Assembly (NCBI RefSeq): GCF_000222585.1
Contig: NZ_AFWE01000182.1
Coordinates: forward strand, 62,001-126,000
Source: Vibrio scophthalmi LMG 19158
GTDB lineage: Bacteria; Pseudomonadota; Gammaproteobacteria; Enterobacterales; Vibrionaceae
Reading direction: 5' to 3'
DNA: 64,000 bases
Position numbers and translations under genes: made by a program. Of this stretch, positions 54,691-64,000 are shown one piece after another; within the stretch, counting starts at the first letter, position 1, and each line of letters starts with the position of its first letter. Under the pieces are notes generated by a model that did no database searches, was not told where the DNA came from, and saw nothing but the letters and a program-made list of their open reading frames with translations.

Positions 54691-55681
54691 TCCACCCAGC
54701 ACTCAGCAAGAATTCCATTGGCAAGGCCGAATGGATGAAGAAGATGGCGCTGATGGCCTTCGCATTCATCAAATTATTGAACCGATGCAGGTCAAAGACC
54801 TTCCTGCCACCAGCAAGGCGGTTAGCATACTAGGATTTGCCTGTGATGCAGGCGTAGCGCGTAATAAAGGCCGTATTGGCGCGCGAAAAGCTCCTGATTT
54901 GATCCGCCGAGCACTGGGCAATATGGCCTGGCACCAACCCACAAAACTGATCGATTTAGGCAATGTTGTCTGTGACGATGACTTACTTGAAAAAGCCCAA
55001 TCTGACTGTGCAGATATTATTGCCAAAGCCCTGAGCACAACGCCTGTGATCACCTTAGGTGGCGGGCACGAAGTCGCTTGGGCATCATTTCAAGGATTAG
55101 CCCGATACTTTGAAAAAAACACGCCAAATCAAATCCCCAGAATTGGCATCATCAATTTTGATGCACATTTCGATTTACGCACTTTTGAGCACACCAGCGC
55201 CGCGATAAAACCCAGTTCTGGCACCCCTTTTCAGCAAATCGCCAACTATTGTCAGCAAAAACAGTGGCCGTTTCATTATGCCTGTTTAGGGGTGAGTCGG
55301 GCCTGCAATACCAAAGCTTTGTTTCAACGCGCTGATGCGCTCAATGTATGGTATGTCGAAGACAAAGATCTCTCTCATCTCAATCATGTTTACCATCTAA
55401 CGCAACTGCAGCACTTTATCGATAATTGCGATGCTATCTATCTCACCATCGATTTGGATGTCTTCCCCGCGGCGATTGCACCCGGCGTCAGCGCCCCCGC
55501 CGCACGAGGCATCAGTCTAGACACACTTAATCTATTTCTCGATCGCATCTTACATTACAAAGATAAGTTGGTGATTGCAGATATCGCTGAATATAACCCG
55601 ACCTATGATATCGACAGCCAAACAGCCCGATTAGCCGCAAGGTTATGCTGGGATATTGCCAACGCTTTCTCTGAAAAATAG
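54683..55681 (+). CDS. hutG: Formimidoylglutamase
   Basis: HutG cleaves N-formimidoyl-L-glutamate to glutamate and formamide. The 332-residue ureohydrolase has the manganese ligand motifs [22 protein letters not shown] and [20 protein letters not shown]. It is a relative of the arginase at 14761 but of the HutG clade, as position and GVSAPAARG show. Translation is coupled to hutI by overlap. Confidence 0.94.
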   Translation: MPNPPSTQQEFHWQGRMDEEDGADGLRIHQIIEPMQVKDLPATSKAVSILGFACDAGVARNKGRIGARKAPDLIRRALGNMAWHQPTKLIDLGNVVCDDDLLEKAQSDCADIIAKALSTTPVITLGGGHEVAWASFQGLARYFEKNTPNQIPRIGIINFDAHFDLRTFEHTSAAIKPSSGTPFQQIANYCQQKQWPFHYACLGVSRACNTKALFQRADALNVWYVEDKDLSHLNHVYHLTQLQHFIDNCDAIYLTIDLDVFPAAIAPGVSAPAARGISLDTLNLFLDRILHYKDKLVIADIAEYNPTYDIDSQTARLAARLCWDIANAFSEK

Positions 55682-55701
55682 ATCACCACAAGGAATTTGT
55701 T

Positions 55702-57396
55702 ATGCCGGAACAAAGCGATACGCGTCTTGATACTCAACGAACCATTCACGCGCCGCATGGCACACAACTCCGTGCTCGTTCATGGATGACTGAAGCCCCG
55801 TTGAGAATGCTGATGAATAATCTCGATCCAGATGTGGCAGAACACCCCCACGCTTTAGTGGTGTATGGTGGCATTGGTCGCGCGGCTCGTAACTGGGCTT
55901 GCTACGACAAAATCGTTGAAGTGCTAGAGAGACTCGAAGAAGACCAAACCCTGCTGGTGCAATCGGGTAAACCTGTTGGCGTATTCCCCACCCATAAAGA
56001 TGCCCCTCGCGTTCTGATCGCCAACTCAAATCTGGTTCCGCATTGGGCCAATTGGCAGCATTTCAATCAACTCGATAAGCAAGGTTTAATGATGTACGGC
56101 CAGATGACGGCGGGAAGTTGGATCTACATCGGTTCACAGGGCATCGTACAAGGCACTTATGAAACCTTCGTCGCGATTGCAAAACAACATTTTACCGGAA
56201 CGAGTGAAGGCCGTTGGATTCTCACTGGCGGTTTAGGTGGCATGGGCGGTGCGCAACCCCTTGCCGCAACCATGGCAGGATTTTCGATGTTGGCGGTTGA
56301 ATGTGACGAATCGCGTATCGACTATCGTCTGCGCACTGGCTACGTTGATAAGAAAGCCACCACGCTCGATGAAGCACTGAGAATCATTGAGCAGGCTACG
56401 GCGCCAATTTCAGTCGGCTTAGTCGGCAATGCTGCAGATGTTTACGCTCGATTGGTTGAGCGCAATATCACGCCAGATGTGGTGACAGACCAAACCTCAG
56501 CGCACGATCCACTTAACGGCTATTTACCGCAAGGTTGGAGCATGGAATACGCAGCTAAAATGCGTTTGCAAGATGAGGAAAAAGTGGTGAACGCAGCTAA
56601 AGCGTCGATGGCAGAACAAGTCAAAGCGATGCTGATACTGCAATCTCGCGGCGCAGCAACGCTTGATTATGGCAACAACATCCGTCAAATGGCTCTCGAA
56701 CAAGGAGTCGCGAATGCGTTTGATTTCCCCGGTTTTGTCCCCGCTTATATTCGACCACTCTTTTGCCAAGGCATCGGCCCGTTCCGTTGGGCGGCGCTCT
56801 CCGGTGACCCTGAGGATATTTACAAGACTGACCAAAAAGTAAAACAACTGATTCCTGACGATCCTCATTTGCATAACTGGCTCGATATGGCGCGTGAGCG
56901 GATTCAATTCCAAGGACTACCCGCTCGTATATGTTGGGTTGGCCTTAAAGATCGCGAGCGTTTAGGCCAAGCTTTTAACGCCATGGTAAAAAGCGGTGAA
57001 CTAAAAGCACCAATTGTGATTGGTCGAGATCATTTGGATTCGGGCTCCGTCGCCAGTCCCAATCGAGAAACAGAATCAATGCTTGACGGCTCCGATGCGG
57101 TATCCGATTGGCCACTGTTAAATGCACTACTTAATACCGCTAGCGGGGCAACTTGGGTTTCTCTGCATCATGGTGGTGGTGTGGGTATGGGCTTCTCACA
57201 ACATTCTGGAATGGTGATTTGTTGTGATGGCAGCGACGATGCAGCTCGCCGCATTGCTCGTGTGCTCCACAATGATCCCGCAACGGGCGTCATGCGCCAT
57301 GCTGACGCTGGATATGATATCGCCAAACAATGCGCCGCTGAGCAACAGTTGGACTTACCCATGATGAATCATTCCTCACACGAGCTAGGAGAATAG
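55702..57396 (+). CDS. hutU: Urocanate hydratase
   Basis: HutU converts urocanate to 4-imidazolone-5-propionate using tightly bound NAD+. The 564-residue protein contains the NAD-binding [52 protein letters not shown], and [30 protein letters not shown] before the ATG is the ribosome site. It is the third gene of the hutIGUH operon. Confidence 0.96.
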   Translation: MPEQSDTRLDTQRTIHAPHGTQLRARSWMTEAPLRMLMNNLDPDVAEHPHALVVYGGIGRAARNWACYDKIVEVLERLEEDQTLLVQSGKPVGVFPTHKDAPRVLIANSNLVPHWANWQHFNQLDKQGLMMYGQMTAGSWIYIGSQGIVQGTYETFVAIAKQHFTGTSEGRWILTGGLGGMGGAQPLAATMAGFSMLAVECDESRIDYRLRTGYVDKKATTLDEALRIIEQATAPISVGLVGNAADVYARLVERNITPDVVTDQTSAHDPLNGYLPQGWSMEYAAKMRLQDEEKVVNAAKASMAEQVKAMLILQSRGAATLDYGNNIRQMALEQGVANAFDFPGFVPAYIRPLFCQGIGPFRWAALSGDPEDIYKTDQKVKQLIPDDPHLHNWLDMARERIQFQGLPARICWVGLKDRERLGQAFNAMVKSGELKAPIVIGRDHLDSGSVASPNRETESMLDGSDAVSDWPLLNALLNTASGATWVSLHHGGGVGMGFSQHSGMVICCDGSDDAARRIARVLHNDPATGVMRHADAGYDIAKQCAAEQQLDLPMMNHSSHELGE

Positions 57397-57398
57397 TG

Positions 57399-58931
57399 AT
57401 GTTAAACTTAGTTCTTAATCCTGGTCATTTAAGCTTATCCCAACTACGCCAAATCAGCCGTAGCCCCGTCAATTTAAGCCTTGATAACGCCAGCGTTGCC
57501 GATATTGAACAAAGTACCCAAGTAGTAGAACAAGTCATTGCGCAAGGACGCACCGTGTATGGGATCAATACCGGATTTGGCCTGCTAGCAAATACGCGAA
57601 TCGAACCACAAGATCTGGAAATTCTGCAAAAAAGCATTGTCTTGTCTCACGCCGCCGGTATTGGACAATTGATGGCCGATGAAACCGTACGTTTGATGAT
57701 GGTGCTTAAAATTAACAGTCTTGCACGGGGCTATTCCGGTATTCGCTTATCGGTGATTCAAGCTCTAATCGAATTAGTTAACACTCAAGTTTACCCTTGC
57801 GTGCCGCAAAAAGGCTCGGTCGGCGCGTCGGGGGACCTTGCTCCACTCGCCCATATGAGCACCATATTATTGGGCGAAGGACAAGCTCGTCACAATGGCA
57901 AAATTATCTCGGGCGCTGAAGCGCTCAATATAGCGGGTTTACAACCGATTACACTCGCCCCCAAAGAAGGTTTGGCGTTATTGAATGGCACCCAAGCATC
58001 GACAGCCTTCGCGTTAGAGGGGCTATTCGCTGCAGAAGATCTGTTTGCCTCAGCAACCGTCTGCGGTGCGATGTCGGTTGAGGCCGCACTCGGTAGCCGA
58101 AAACCGTTTGATCCTCGCATTCATCGTGTTCGTGGTCATCGCACCCAAATGGATGCCGCCGCCGCTTATCGATACTTACTCGATAACCACAGTGACATCG
58201 GTACATCGCACAACCAATGTGAAAAGGTTCAAGATCCCTACTCTTTACGCTGCCAACCTCAAGTGATGGGGGCGTGCCTGCAACAAATTCGCCATGCCGC
58301 TGAAACTCTACAAGTGGAAGCCAATTCTGTTTCAGATAACCCACTGGTTTTTGCCGATGATGGTGATATTATTTCAGGCGGTAATTTTCATGCAGAACCT
58401 GTCGCGATGTCGGCGGACAACCTTGCGCTGGCGATTGCCGAAATCGGCAGCTTGTCGGAAAGACGCATGGCTCTACTTATTGACAGTGCATTAAGTAAGT
58501 TACCACCGTTTTTGGTCGATAATGGCGGGGTTAATTCTGGCTTTATGATTGCCCAAGTCACTGCCGCGGCATTAGCGAGTGAAAACAAAACTCTAGCTCA
58601 CCCCGCCTCCATTGATAGCTTACCAACTTCGGCTAACCAAGAAGATCACGTTTCAATGGCCACATTCGCCGGCCGACGTTTGCGTGATATGGCCGAAAAC
58701 ACCCGTGGCATTTTAGCTGTGGAATATCTTGCGGCCGCACAAGGGTTAGACTTTAGAGCCCCGCTAAAATCCTCTCCAAGAATCGAAGAAGCCAAGCGCC
58801 GCCTACGCGAACAAGTCGCCTTTTATGATAAAGACCGCTATTTTGCAACGGACATTGAACGCGCGAATCGCTTATTAAAACAAGCCATTCATCATGATCT
58901 TATTCCTTCGAACATCTTTATGAGCATCTAG
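57399..58931 (+). CDS. hutH: Histidine ammonia-lyase
   Basis: HutH removes ammonia from histidine to give urocanate, the first pathway step and the source of the HutC inducer. The 510-residue protein has the self-formed MIO cofactor triad Ala143-Ser144-Gly145 in [25 protein letters not shown] carries the active-site Tyr, and [15 protein letters not shown]-like and SDNPLVF segments follow. ATG 57399 lies seven bases after AGGAG; a GTG directly before it is less well placed. It is the last gene of the operon. Confidence 0.96.
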   Translation: MLNLVLNPGHLSLSQLRQISRSPVNLSLDNASVADIEQSTQVVEQVIAQGRTVYGINTGFGLLANTRIEPQDLEILQKSIVLSHAAGIGQLMADETVRLMMVLKINSLARGYSGIRLSVIQALIELVNTQVYPCVPQKGSVGASGDLAPLAHMSTILLGEGQARHNGKIISGAEALNIAGLQPITLAPKEGLALLNGTQASTAFALEGLFAAEDLFASATVCGAMSVEAALGSRKPFDPRIHRVRGHRTQMDAAAAYRYLLDNHSDIGTSHNQCEKVQDPYSLRCQPQVMGACLQQIRHAAETLQVEANSVSDNPLVFADDGDIISGGNFHAEPVAMSADNLALAIAEIGSLSERRMALLIDSALSKLPPFLVDNGGVNSGFMIAQVTAAALASENKTLAHPASIDSLPTSANQEDHVSMATFAGRRLRDMAENTRGILAVEYLAAAQGLDFRAPLKSSPRIEEAKRRLREQVAFYDKDRYFATDIERANRLLKQAIHHDLIPSNIFMSI

Positions 58932-58956
58932 AGATTTAATCTTATTTTTAAACTAA

Positions 58957-58985
58957 AAAGTACCTGGATTAACAGGTACTTTCTC
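58957..58985. terminator. Bidirectional Rho-independent terminator of the hut operon
   Basis: AAAGTACCTG and CAGGTACTTT around a 6-nt loop. The plus strand ends in TTTCT, and the minus strand in a run of five T, serving the outer-membrane protein gene. Confidence 0.82.
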
Positions 58986-59005
58986 ATACAGGTGCTACTT
59001 AACGA

Positions 59006-59617
59006 TTAAAATCGGTAACCAAGGTTAGCATAAATTTGCTGTGAATCTTGTTCCAAGTCTAGAGATACGTGATGATTGTCGTATTCATAGTCCTCCGCAG
59101 TACCTCGAATACCCACACCTAGATTGAAATTACGAAATTCGTAGCCGGCCTCGACTCCGAACGTAACTGCGATGCCCGTCAAAGGCCCGCTTGATGTGTA
59201 ATTCAATTTATTATCTTGTAGAAAAAAATCATGATCCGCATTTGCGAAATGAATTCCTGCAATGCCTAAAATATAGAAATTATCCACATAGTATTTAGGT
59301 TTTACATTCAAACCGAATGAAATAGAATCGGCCTTGAGGCTATAAGACTTATTGGAGTTAGTTTTTCCTTCAATCTTAATATCACCAAGATCTTGGTATT
59401 CAGCCTCAACTCCAATATAAAAATTAGAATCAGGAACAGCCTGAAATTGGTAACCAACCTGAATAGCATAATAATTATTATCTTCTGACACTATAGACGT
59501 ATCATTAATGTCAATTTCCGTATGCCCTAAATTCGCTCCTAGATAAAACCCTTCGCGGTCATTGGCAGATACACTTACTGATGCTACAAGAGCCATGGTT
59601 GCTAATATAGTTTTCAC
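59006..59617 (-). CDS. Outer-membrane beta-barrel protein
   Basis: A 203-residue small porin-like protein with a signal peptide (MKTILATMALVASVSVSA, cleavage about residue 18). It has eight or so amphipathic strands (FYLGANLGHTEI, YYAIQVGYQFQ, FYIGVEAEYQDLG and others) and a C-terminal YRF, the usual signal for outer-membrane insertion. It resembles OmpX/OmpW-type or porin_4-like proteins in plan, but I cannot assign a member. Base composition is more AT-rich than the neighbours. The MarR gene lies upstream on the same strand. Confidence 0.83.
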   Translation of the reverse strand: MKTILATMALVASVSVSANDREGFYLGANLGHTEIDINDTSIVSEDNNYYAIQVGYQFQAVPDSNFYIGVEAEYQDLGDIKIEGKTNSNKSYSLKADSISFGLNVKPKYYVDNFYILGIAGIHFANADHDFFLQDNKLNYTSSGPLTGIAVTFGVEAGYEFRNFNLGVGIRGTAEDYEYDNHHVSLDLEQDSQQIYANLGYRF

Positions 59618-59925
59618 AAATACTTCCTTCTATTCACATATGAACAAAAAGTAGTATATGGCGACAGTTTCGATATGCAACTGTTCGTTTTTGATACGAT
59701 TCAACATTTTTTTCAGAACAGCATCACTAAAAAACCATAACTAAAACATAATTTAAACATCTGCTACTACAAAAAAATAACCATTTAATTAAAGCCGCTG
59801 CATATAAAAATCAAATCAAGCAGGGATATGAACTTAACTAGAGATGCAATTGATGAGATACAAAATAAAATCAACAAGAATATTACATGAGGGAAATTAC
59901 GTTACAAAAGTAAAACAATTATTTT
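59618..59925. other. AT-rich intergenic region between marR-type and outer-membrane genes
   Basis: No gene is supported. A 20-codon frame at 59828-59890 on the plus strand is too short to credit. The region must carry the promoter of the outer-membrane protein gene and is a likely place for MarR binding, but I saw no clean inverted repeat. Confidence 0.5.
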
Positions 59926-60366
59926 TCACGAAAGTATATTCAAAAAGCGTAATAGGTACGCCCGAAACTCCTCCAATTCGTGATCTGAAAATTCACTGCT
60001 AATTACTGAAAACCGTATTTTATAGGCTTCTGCTATCTTTTTTTCAGTTTCTAACCCTAAGTTAGTCAACTTCAGCATCATATATCGCCTGTCGTCAGGG
60101 TCTTCTTGTCTAATACAATATCCACTATCGATTAACTCTTTAATCATTTTACTAACGCGGGATTTATCGCCCAAAAAGTCAGCATCTTTTGTAAACTCTG
60201 ACATAGCCACCGAACCATTGTTTTTAGCAGCCAAACTAATCATGTAAGATTGCTCTGGCTTAATAGATACACCTTGTTTTTTAAGTTCGCGGCTAAACTC
60301 CATTCGACTTTTATTTGCTACCATGTTAGCAATTAAACCAAATGCTTTCGTTTGAGGGTATTTCAT
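59926..60366 (-). CDS. MarR family transcriptional regulator
   Basis: A 146-residue MarR-type protein with helical dimer ends and a winged helix: VAMSEFTKDADFLGDKSRVS (about 64-83), recognition helix SRVSKMIKELIDSGYCIRQ, and the wing with EDPDDRRYMMLKLTNLG. The Asp-Arg-Arg wing signature is typical. It probably controls the outer-membrane gene downstream. Codon choice is AT-rich relative to the hut and art genes, suggesting that the pair was gained together. Confidence 0.88.
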   Translation of the reverse strand: MKYPQTKAFGLIANMVANKSRMEFSRELKKQGVSIKPEQSYMISLAAKNNGSVAMSEFTKDADFLGDKSRVSKMIKELIDSGYCIRQEDPDDRRYMMLKLTNLGLETEKKIAEAYKIRFSVISSEFSDHELEEFRAYLLRFLNILS

Positions 60367-60631
60367 ATTTAACCTACCTATTTAATTATGGATAAAGATA
60401 ACATGGCCGTTATTGGTGGAGAAATCTGACGGTTGCAATTAGAGACTACCTCACAATTTATGGCACTCTCTATCAAACAACGTTCAAAAATTACCATTCA
60501 TCTAACTCATCAACGCCCTCTGGCCCCATCCATTCAACCAATTGCACTCTTCTCTTACTGCAACTGGATTGACCAGTCAAAGAGATTACTCATATATAAT
60601 CCCTCCCAGTTTTGGCTACTAAGCGTAAGAT

Positions 60632-61357
60632 ATGTCTCTAACACCGTACTTTTCTTCACAAGATCATCAATTTCAATTCACTCGTTTACAAGCAAGTCAT
60701 TTTGCTAAAAAAGTAGCGGGCGACTTCAACCCACTGCACGACGAAGACAACAAGCGCTTCTGTGTACCGGGTGACTTATTGTTTGCTGTTTTATTAAGCA
60801 AAGAAGGTGTAAGCCAAAAAATGCGTTTCGATTTTGCCGGCATGGTGAATGATGGCGTAGCGCTGCATGTTGAGCATAAATGTAGCAAAGAAGCGGCCGT
60901 AATTGATGCCAACGGTAAAGAATACTTACGTATGTCGCGTGAAGGCGAAGTCAACCACGATGCAACGTTCATTGAACATGTCGTTAGAAATTACGTGCAG
61001 TTTTCGGGCATGAACTTTCCGCATATCATGGTCCCATTGATGGAAGAGAAGCAGATGATGATCAACTGCCAACGTCCTTTGGTTATCTATGAAAGCATGG
61101 AAGTAGAATTCACTCGCCTCGATATTTCAGCACCTGAAGTCATCTTCTCTGGTGCCACCTTCGATGTACAAGGTAAACGTGGTGTCGTCACGCTTAACTT
61201 CGACTTCAAACAAGACGATGAAGTGGTCGGTAAAGGCGTTAAGCGCATGGTTGCCAGCGGCCTAAAGCCCTACACCCAAGAAGACATTGATGATTTAGTT
61301 AATCGTTTTAACGAACGTAAAGATCGTTTTCTAGCAGAATTCTCTCAAGCCGCTTAA
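60632..61357 (+). CDS. DUF3581 protein, hotdog-like
   Basis: A 241-residue cytoplasmic protein of the DUF3581 family. AGDFNPLHDEDNKRF (about 30-44) resembles the GDxNPLH active-site loop of MaoC-like hotdog dehydratases, suggesting an acyl-thioester-related ancestry. No catalytic role is established. Its ATG lies after GTAAGAT, a weak ribosome site. It is followed by a strong terminator and is transcribed alone. Confidence 0.83.
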   Translation: MSLTPYFSSQDHQFQFTRLQASHFAKKVAGDFNPLHDEDNKRFCVPGDLLFAVLLSKEGVSQKMRFDFAGMVNDGVALHVEHKCSKEAAVIDANGKEYLRMSREGEVNHDATFIEHVVRNYVQFSGMNFPHIMVPLMEEKQMMINCQRPLVIYESMEVEFTRLDISAPEVIFSGATFDVQGKRGVVTLNFDFKQDDEVVGKGVKRMVASGLKPYTQEDIDDLVNRFNERKDRFLAEFSQAA

Positions 61358-61380
61358 TTCGCGCCTTCAACTGATTTCCC

Positions 61381-61411
61381 AAGCCCTCGCCTAATCGCGA
61401 GGGCTTTTTCG
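61381..61411 (+). terminator. Rho-independent terminator of the DUF3581 gene
   Basis: AAGCCCTCGC and GCGAGGGCTT form a GC-rich stem around CTAATC, then TTTTC. Confidence 0.9.
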
Positions 61412-61557
61412 TTGCCGCTTCTCTTCTCTAGATTCTCGCCCCTCGCTTCTATTTATCTACTGCTAATTTTTCTTTTGCTTCGCTTTCAAATAACCCCCAC
61501 TGTTGCATAGCGATATATCCTGCACCACTGGTCGATAATTATACAAAAAATTAACAA

Positions 61558-61596
61558 ATCAAATTTTTATACATTTATATTGCATAATATCTCACT
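61558..61596. promoter_or_regulatory. Tandem ARG boxes before artPIQM
   Basis: CAAATTTTTATACA (61560-61573) and TGCATAATATCTCA (61581-61594) each match 7 of 10 conserved bases of the ArgR half-sites TGAAT-N4-ATTCA. Their 21-bp spacing is exactly that of paired ARG boxes. ArgR with arginine should repress the uptake operon. Confidence 0.58.
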
Positions 61597-61641
61597 TGTA
61601 GTAGCATGAATGACATGTGGTAATTAATGCAGTATTTAAGC

Positions 61642-62370
61642 ATGAGTATTCAAGTTAAGCAGATCAATAAATCATACGGTGACACGCAAGTTCTTCACGA
61701 TGTCAGCTTTGAATGTCACAACGGTGAAACGCTTGTTTTGCTTGGCCCAAGTGGTGCAGGTAAAAGTTCACTTCTTAGAGTACTTAACCTACTTGAAACC
61801 GCTGACAATGGTCAGTTGTCCATTGCCGATCACAGTTTTGATTTCAATCAGCCGATTGAAGAAAAACAAGAGCGTCAGTTACGTCGTAAAGTCGGCATGG
61901 TATTTCAACAGTACAATTTGTGGCCACACATGACGGTCATGGAAAACCTAATTGAAGCCCCAGTTAAAGTCGTTGGCATTCCTGCTGAACAAGCAAAACA
62001 ACAAGCACTTGAAGCACTTACCACTTTAAAGCTTGCCGACAAAGCAGACACATGGCCAATGCAACTCTCTGGCGGCCAGCAACAACGTGTGGCGATTGCT
62101 AGAGCACTGATGATGAAGCCAGATGTATTGCTATTTGACGAACCCACCGCCGCGCTTGATCCTGAAATCACCAATCAAGTGGTGGAGATCATCAAGCAGC
62201 TGAGTGCGACAGGCATTACTCAGGTAGTCGTAACACACGAAGTCGATTTTGCGAAAAAAATCGCCTCTCACGTGCTCTATCTGGAACAAGGCCGCATTGT
62301 TGAACACGGCACTCATGACGTATTTACCCAGCCACAAACTGAAAAGTTCGCGGACTACTTAAACCACTAA
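61642..62370 (+). CDS. artP: Arginine ABC transporter ATP-binding protein
   Basis: ArtP is the ATPase of the arginine importer. The 242-residue protein starts [13 protein letters not shown] like E. coli ArtP and has Walker [10 protein letters not shown], the Q-loop [20 protein letters not shown], signature [15 protein letters not shown] and Walker [18 protein letters not shown] 61642 is chosen by family alignment; another in-frame ATG is at 61627. It is the first gene of artP-I-Q-M. Confidence 0.95.
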   Translation: MSIQVKQINKSYGDTQVLHDVSFECHNGETLVLLGPSGAGKSSLLRVLNLLETADNGQLSIADHSFDFNQPIEEKQERQLRRKVGMVFQQYNLWPHMTVMENLIEAPVKVVGIPAEQAKQQALEALTTLKLADKADTWPMQLSGGQQQRVAIARALMMKPDVLLFDEPTAALDPEITNQVVEIIKQLSATGITQVVVTHEVDFAKKIASHVLYLEQGRIVEHGTHDVFTQPQTEKFADYLNH

Positions 62371-62428
62371 TTATTCACGACGCTGCTCATTGACGGAGAC
62401 AGCTTTTGTAATCTAGGAGTTATACAAA

Positions 62429-63160
62429 ATGAAAAAAATTCTTCTTGCTTCGTTAATCGCTGTTGTTTCATCTCACGCACTTGCACAACAAGACATCAAG
62501 TTCGTTATGGAAGCAACTTACCCACCGTTTGAGTTCATGGATGAGAACAACCAAATTCAAGGTTTTGACGTCGATCTTGCTAACGCTCTATGTGACGAAA
62601 TGAAAGCCAACTGTACTTTCCATAACCAAGCATTCGATAGCCTAATCCCTGCTCTTAAGTTCAAACGTTATGACGCTGCTATCTCTGCAATGGATATTAC
62701 CGAAGCACGCTTAGAGCAAGTTAACTTCTCTAACGCATACTACGACAACTCTGCCGCTTTTATCTCGCTACAAGGTAAAGTTGCTGACCAAGCCGATCTA
62801 AAAGGTAAGCGTGTTGGTGTGCAAAATGGTTCAACTCACCAAAGCTACCTTATTGAACAGATGCCTGGCGTAACCGCAGTACCATATTCAAGCTATCAAG
62901 ATGCGTTTCTTGATATGAAAAATGGTCGTATCGACTCAGTCTTTGGTGATAACGCAGTGGTTGCAGAATGGTTTAAGCGCGATGATAACCTTACCTATGT
63001 TGGCGACAACATCACGAATGCAAAATACTTTGGCAATGGCTTTGGTATCGCAGTCAATAAAGATAACCAAGCGCTAACGGATAAGTTAAACAGCGCACTA
63101 AAAGTGGTTATGGCAAACGGCGTGTACGAAGAAATCTACACCCAATACTTCGGGAAATAA
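62429..63160 (+). CDS. artI: Arginine periplasmic binding protein (ArtI/ArtJ type)
   Basis: A 243-residue family 3 solute-binding protein with signal peptide MKKILLASLIAVVSSHALA. FVMEATYPPFEFMDENNQIQ, GFDVDLANALCDEMKANC, and YDAAISAMDITEARLEQVNF contain the conserved residues for an amino acid ligand. The two Cys match the family disulfide. It delivers arginine to ArtQM. TAGGAGTTATACAAA precedes the ATG. Whether it is closer to ArtI or ArtJ cannot be settled by eye. Confidence 0.92.
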   Translation: MKKILLASLIAVVSSHALAQQDIKFVMEATYPPFEFMDENNQIQGFDVDLANALCDEMKANCTFHNQAFDSLIPALKFKRYDAAISAMDITEARLEQVNFSNAYYDNSAAFISLQGKVADQADLKGKRVGVQNGSTHQSYLIEQMPGVTAVPYSSYQDAFLDMKNGRIDSVFGDNAVVAEWFKRDDNLTYVGDNITNAKYFGNGFGIAVNKDNQALTDKLNSALKVVMANGVYEEIYTQYFGK

Positions 63161-63161
63161 T

Positions 63162-63851
63162 ATGCCATTAACGGGTTACACATTGTCGCTCGTTCAAGCA
63201 AGTTGGATGACTATCCAACTTGCTTGCACCAGCCTACTTGTTGGTCTTGTACTGGCCGTTCTATTTGCTAGTGGAGAGATGTCGCGCCGGGTTGCACTAA
63301 GATGGCCAACAACCGCATTCGTAACCCTAGTGAGGGGGTTGCCAGAACTACTCGTTGTACTGTTTATCTACTTTGGCTCAACCCAAGTTTTGTTTTTACT
63401 GACAGGCGAATTTATTGAGATCAGCCCGTTTATCTCCGGCGTTGTCGCTCTGTCACTGATTTTTGCCTCTTACGCTTCTCAAACCATTCGTGGCGCGTTG
63501 AAAGCAGTAAATCGTGGTCAACGTGAAGCCGCATTAGCACTTGGTATGTCGCGTCTGCATATCTTTTTCAAGATAGTACTGCCACAAGCCGTTCGTCATG
63601 CCTTACCGGGCCTTACCAACCAATGGCTGGTGCTGCTAAAAGACACGGCGTTAGTTTCATTGATTGGCGTTACGGATCTACTTAAACAAGCTCAGTTAGC
63701 GTCAGCTTCCACCCATGAAGCCTTTACTTGGTATGCCACGGCAGCGGCCATTTATCTGGTGATCACTCTGATCACACAATACTTAGTGAAAATTCTCGAT
63801 AACAAGTTTGCTATCAAAGGCATGAGTCGTATTCAAGGAGCAAAAGCATGA
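63162..63851 (+). CDS. artQ: Arginine ABC transporter permease ArtQ
   Basis: A 229-residue inner-membrane permease of the HisMQ family with about five helices. The coupling loop reads REAALALGMSRLHIFFKIVL followed by PQAVRHALPGL, the EAA motif that contacts ArtP. TLVRGLPELLVVLFIYFGS is the usual second-helix region. The gene follows artI with one base between and overlaps artM as ATGA. Confidence 0.94.
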   Translation: MPLTGYTLSLVQASWMTIQLACTSLLVGLVLAVLFASGEMSRRVALRWPTTAFVTLVRGLPELLVVLFIYFGSTQVLFLLTGEFIEISPFISGVVALSLIFASYASQTIRGALKAVNRGQREAALALGMSRLHIFFKIVLPQAVRHALPGLTNQWLVLLKDTALVSLIGVTDLLKQAQLASASTHEAFTWYATAAAIYLVITLITQYLVKILDNKFAIKGMSRIQGAKA

Positions 63852-64000
63852 AAGCAGAATACCTTTGGCAACTCCTTGAAGGCTTAATGACCAGCTTTCA
63901 ACTGACCATCGCGTCACTGTTGGTCGGTTGTATTTTGTCTTTACTGATGACGGTAACGTTGATCATGCGCACTCCGGTTATTCACTGGTTTAGCCGCGCT
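63848..64000 (+). CDS. artM: Arginine ABC transporter permease ArtM (5' part; cut by window edge)
   Basis: The first 51 codons are present, starting MKAEYLWQLLEGLMTSFQLT, and the first membrane helix is visible. The ATG overlaps the artQ stop. Position and sequence fit ArtM, the second permease of the arginine importer. Confidence 0.88.
   Translation, partial: MKAEYLWQLLEGLMTSFQLTIASLLVGCILSLLMTVTLIMRTPVIHWFSRA

Noticed and set aside
54683-55681. Second arginase gene
   Set aside because: Although of the ureohydrolase family, its place between hutI and hutU and its motifs identify formimidoylglutamase.
59828-59890. 20-codon frame in the MarR/outer-membrane spacer
   Set aside because: Too short, and only two bases separate GGGA from the ATG; no conservation can be judged.
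60433-60708. 91-codon open frame upstream of and overlapping the DUF3581 start
   Set aside because: It overlaps the start of a well-supported family protein in another frame and has no family features.
1-64000. CRISPR arrays, insertion sequences, prophage genes, tRNA or rRNA
   Set aside because: No regularly spaced repeats, transposase or integrase motifs, or tRNA cloverleaf/rRNA stretches were recognised by eye.

Overview
The window is a stretch of bacterial chromosome that looks like the larger chromosome of a Vibrio species. This is inferred from gene content: a RelV-type small alarmone synthetase, an INDY-like SLC13 transporter, HD-GYP phosphodiesterases, DUF3187 and DUF3581 proteins, nucleotide-loop cobalamin salvage, and the run hutCIGUH / Spo0M-like / DUF3187 / relV / tpm / purT, which I remember as typical of the V. 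cholerae group. Species cannot be fixed from the sequence alone. Coding density is high. I found no rRNA, tRNA, insertion sequence or CRISPR array.

Layout. 1-5.1 kb: a NUDIX/PAP2-like membrane fusion cut by the left edge, a GNAT acetyltransferase and a large sensory HD-GYP protein. 5.3-10.1 kb: a TolC / HlyD / ABC-2 permease / ABC-2 permease operon without its own ATPase, preceded by a perfect 20-bp palindrome. 10.1-14.7 kb: a P-loop protein, metA behind MetJ-like boxes, a PilW-like TPR lipoprotein, rlmF with a YgjP-type metallopeptidase, and a small thioredoxin-fold protein. 14.7-21.5 kb: arginase divergent from an atypical NRAMP-like transporter, a LysR/MFS divergent pair, DUF1415, a MazG-like protein and a GNAT. 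21.5-30.1 kb (minus strand): btuCD, astE, and a tight run from a flavin reductase through cobT, cobS, cobU and cobC to an M3 peptidase. 30.1-30.8 kb holds no large gene but has a 28-codon ORF with its own terminator.

30.8-42.5 kb: a NAD(P)-binding protein, a TcyP-like cystine symporter, an EmrA-like/MFS efflux pair whose MFS gene carries an in-frame stop, and its TetR regulator. Matching operators lie in front of both the efflux genes and tetR. Then come a serine hydrolase, a RidA-family protein lacking the key arginine, sbcB, yohJK and cdd. 42.5-50.5 kb: a DUF3391/HD-GYP protein, an SLC13 transporter / cNMP-domain histidine kinase / receiver operon, purT, tpm and relV. 50.6-58.9 kb: DUF3187, Spo0M-like and the complete hut regulon (hutC, then hutIGUH) with HutC-like operators and a CRP-like site. 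59-64 kb: an AT-rich outer-membrane protein/MarR pair, DUF3581, and artP-artI-artQ-artM behind tandem ARG boxes; artM is cut by the right edge.

Working together: histidine is degraded to glutamate by HutH, HutU, HutI and HutG. Arginine can be imported by Art and cut by arginase, and AstE performs the last step of the succinyltransferase route. Imported corrinoids (BtuCD) are finished by CobUSTC. Two HD-GYP proteins and RelV add c-di-GMP and (p)ppGpp signalling. Several pairs of genes carry inverted repeats that look like local repressor sites.
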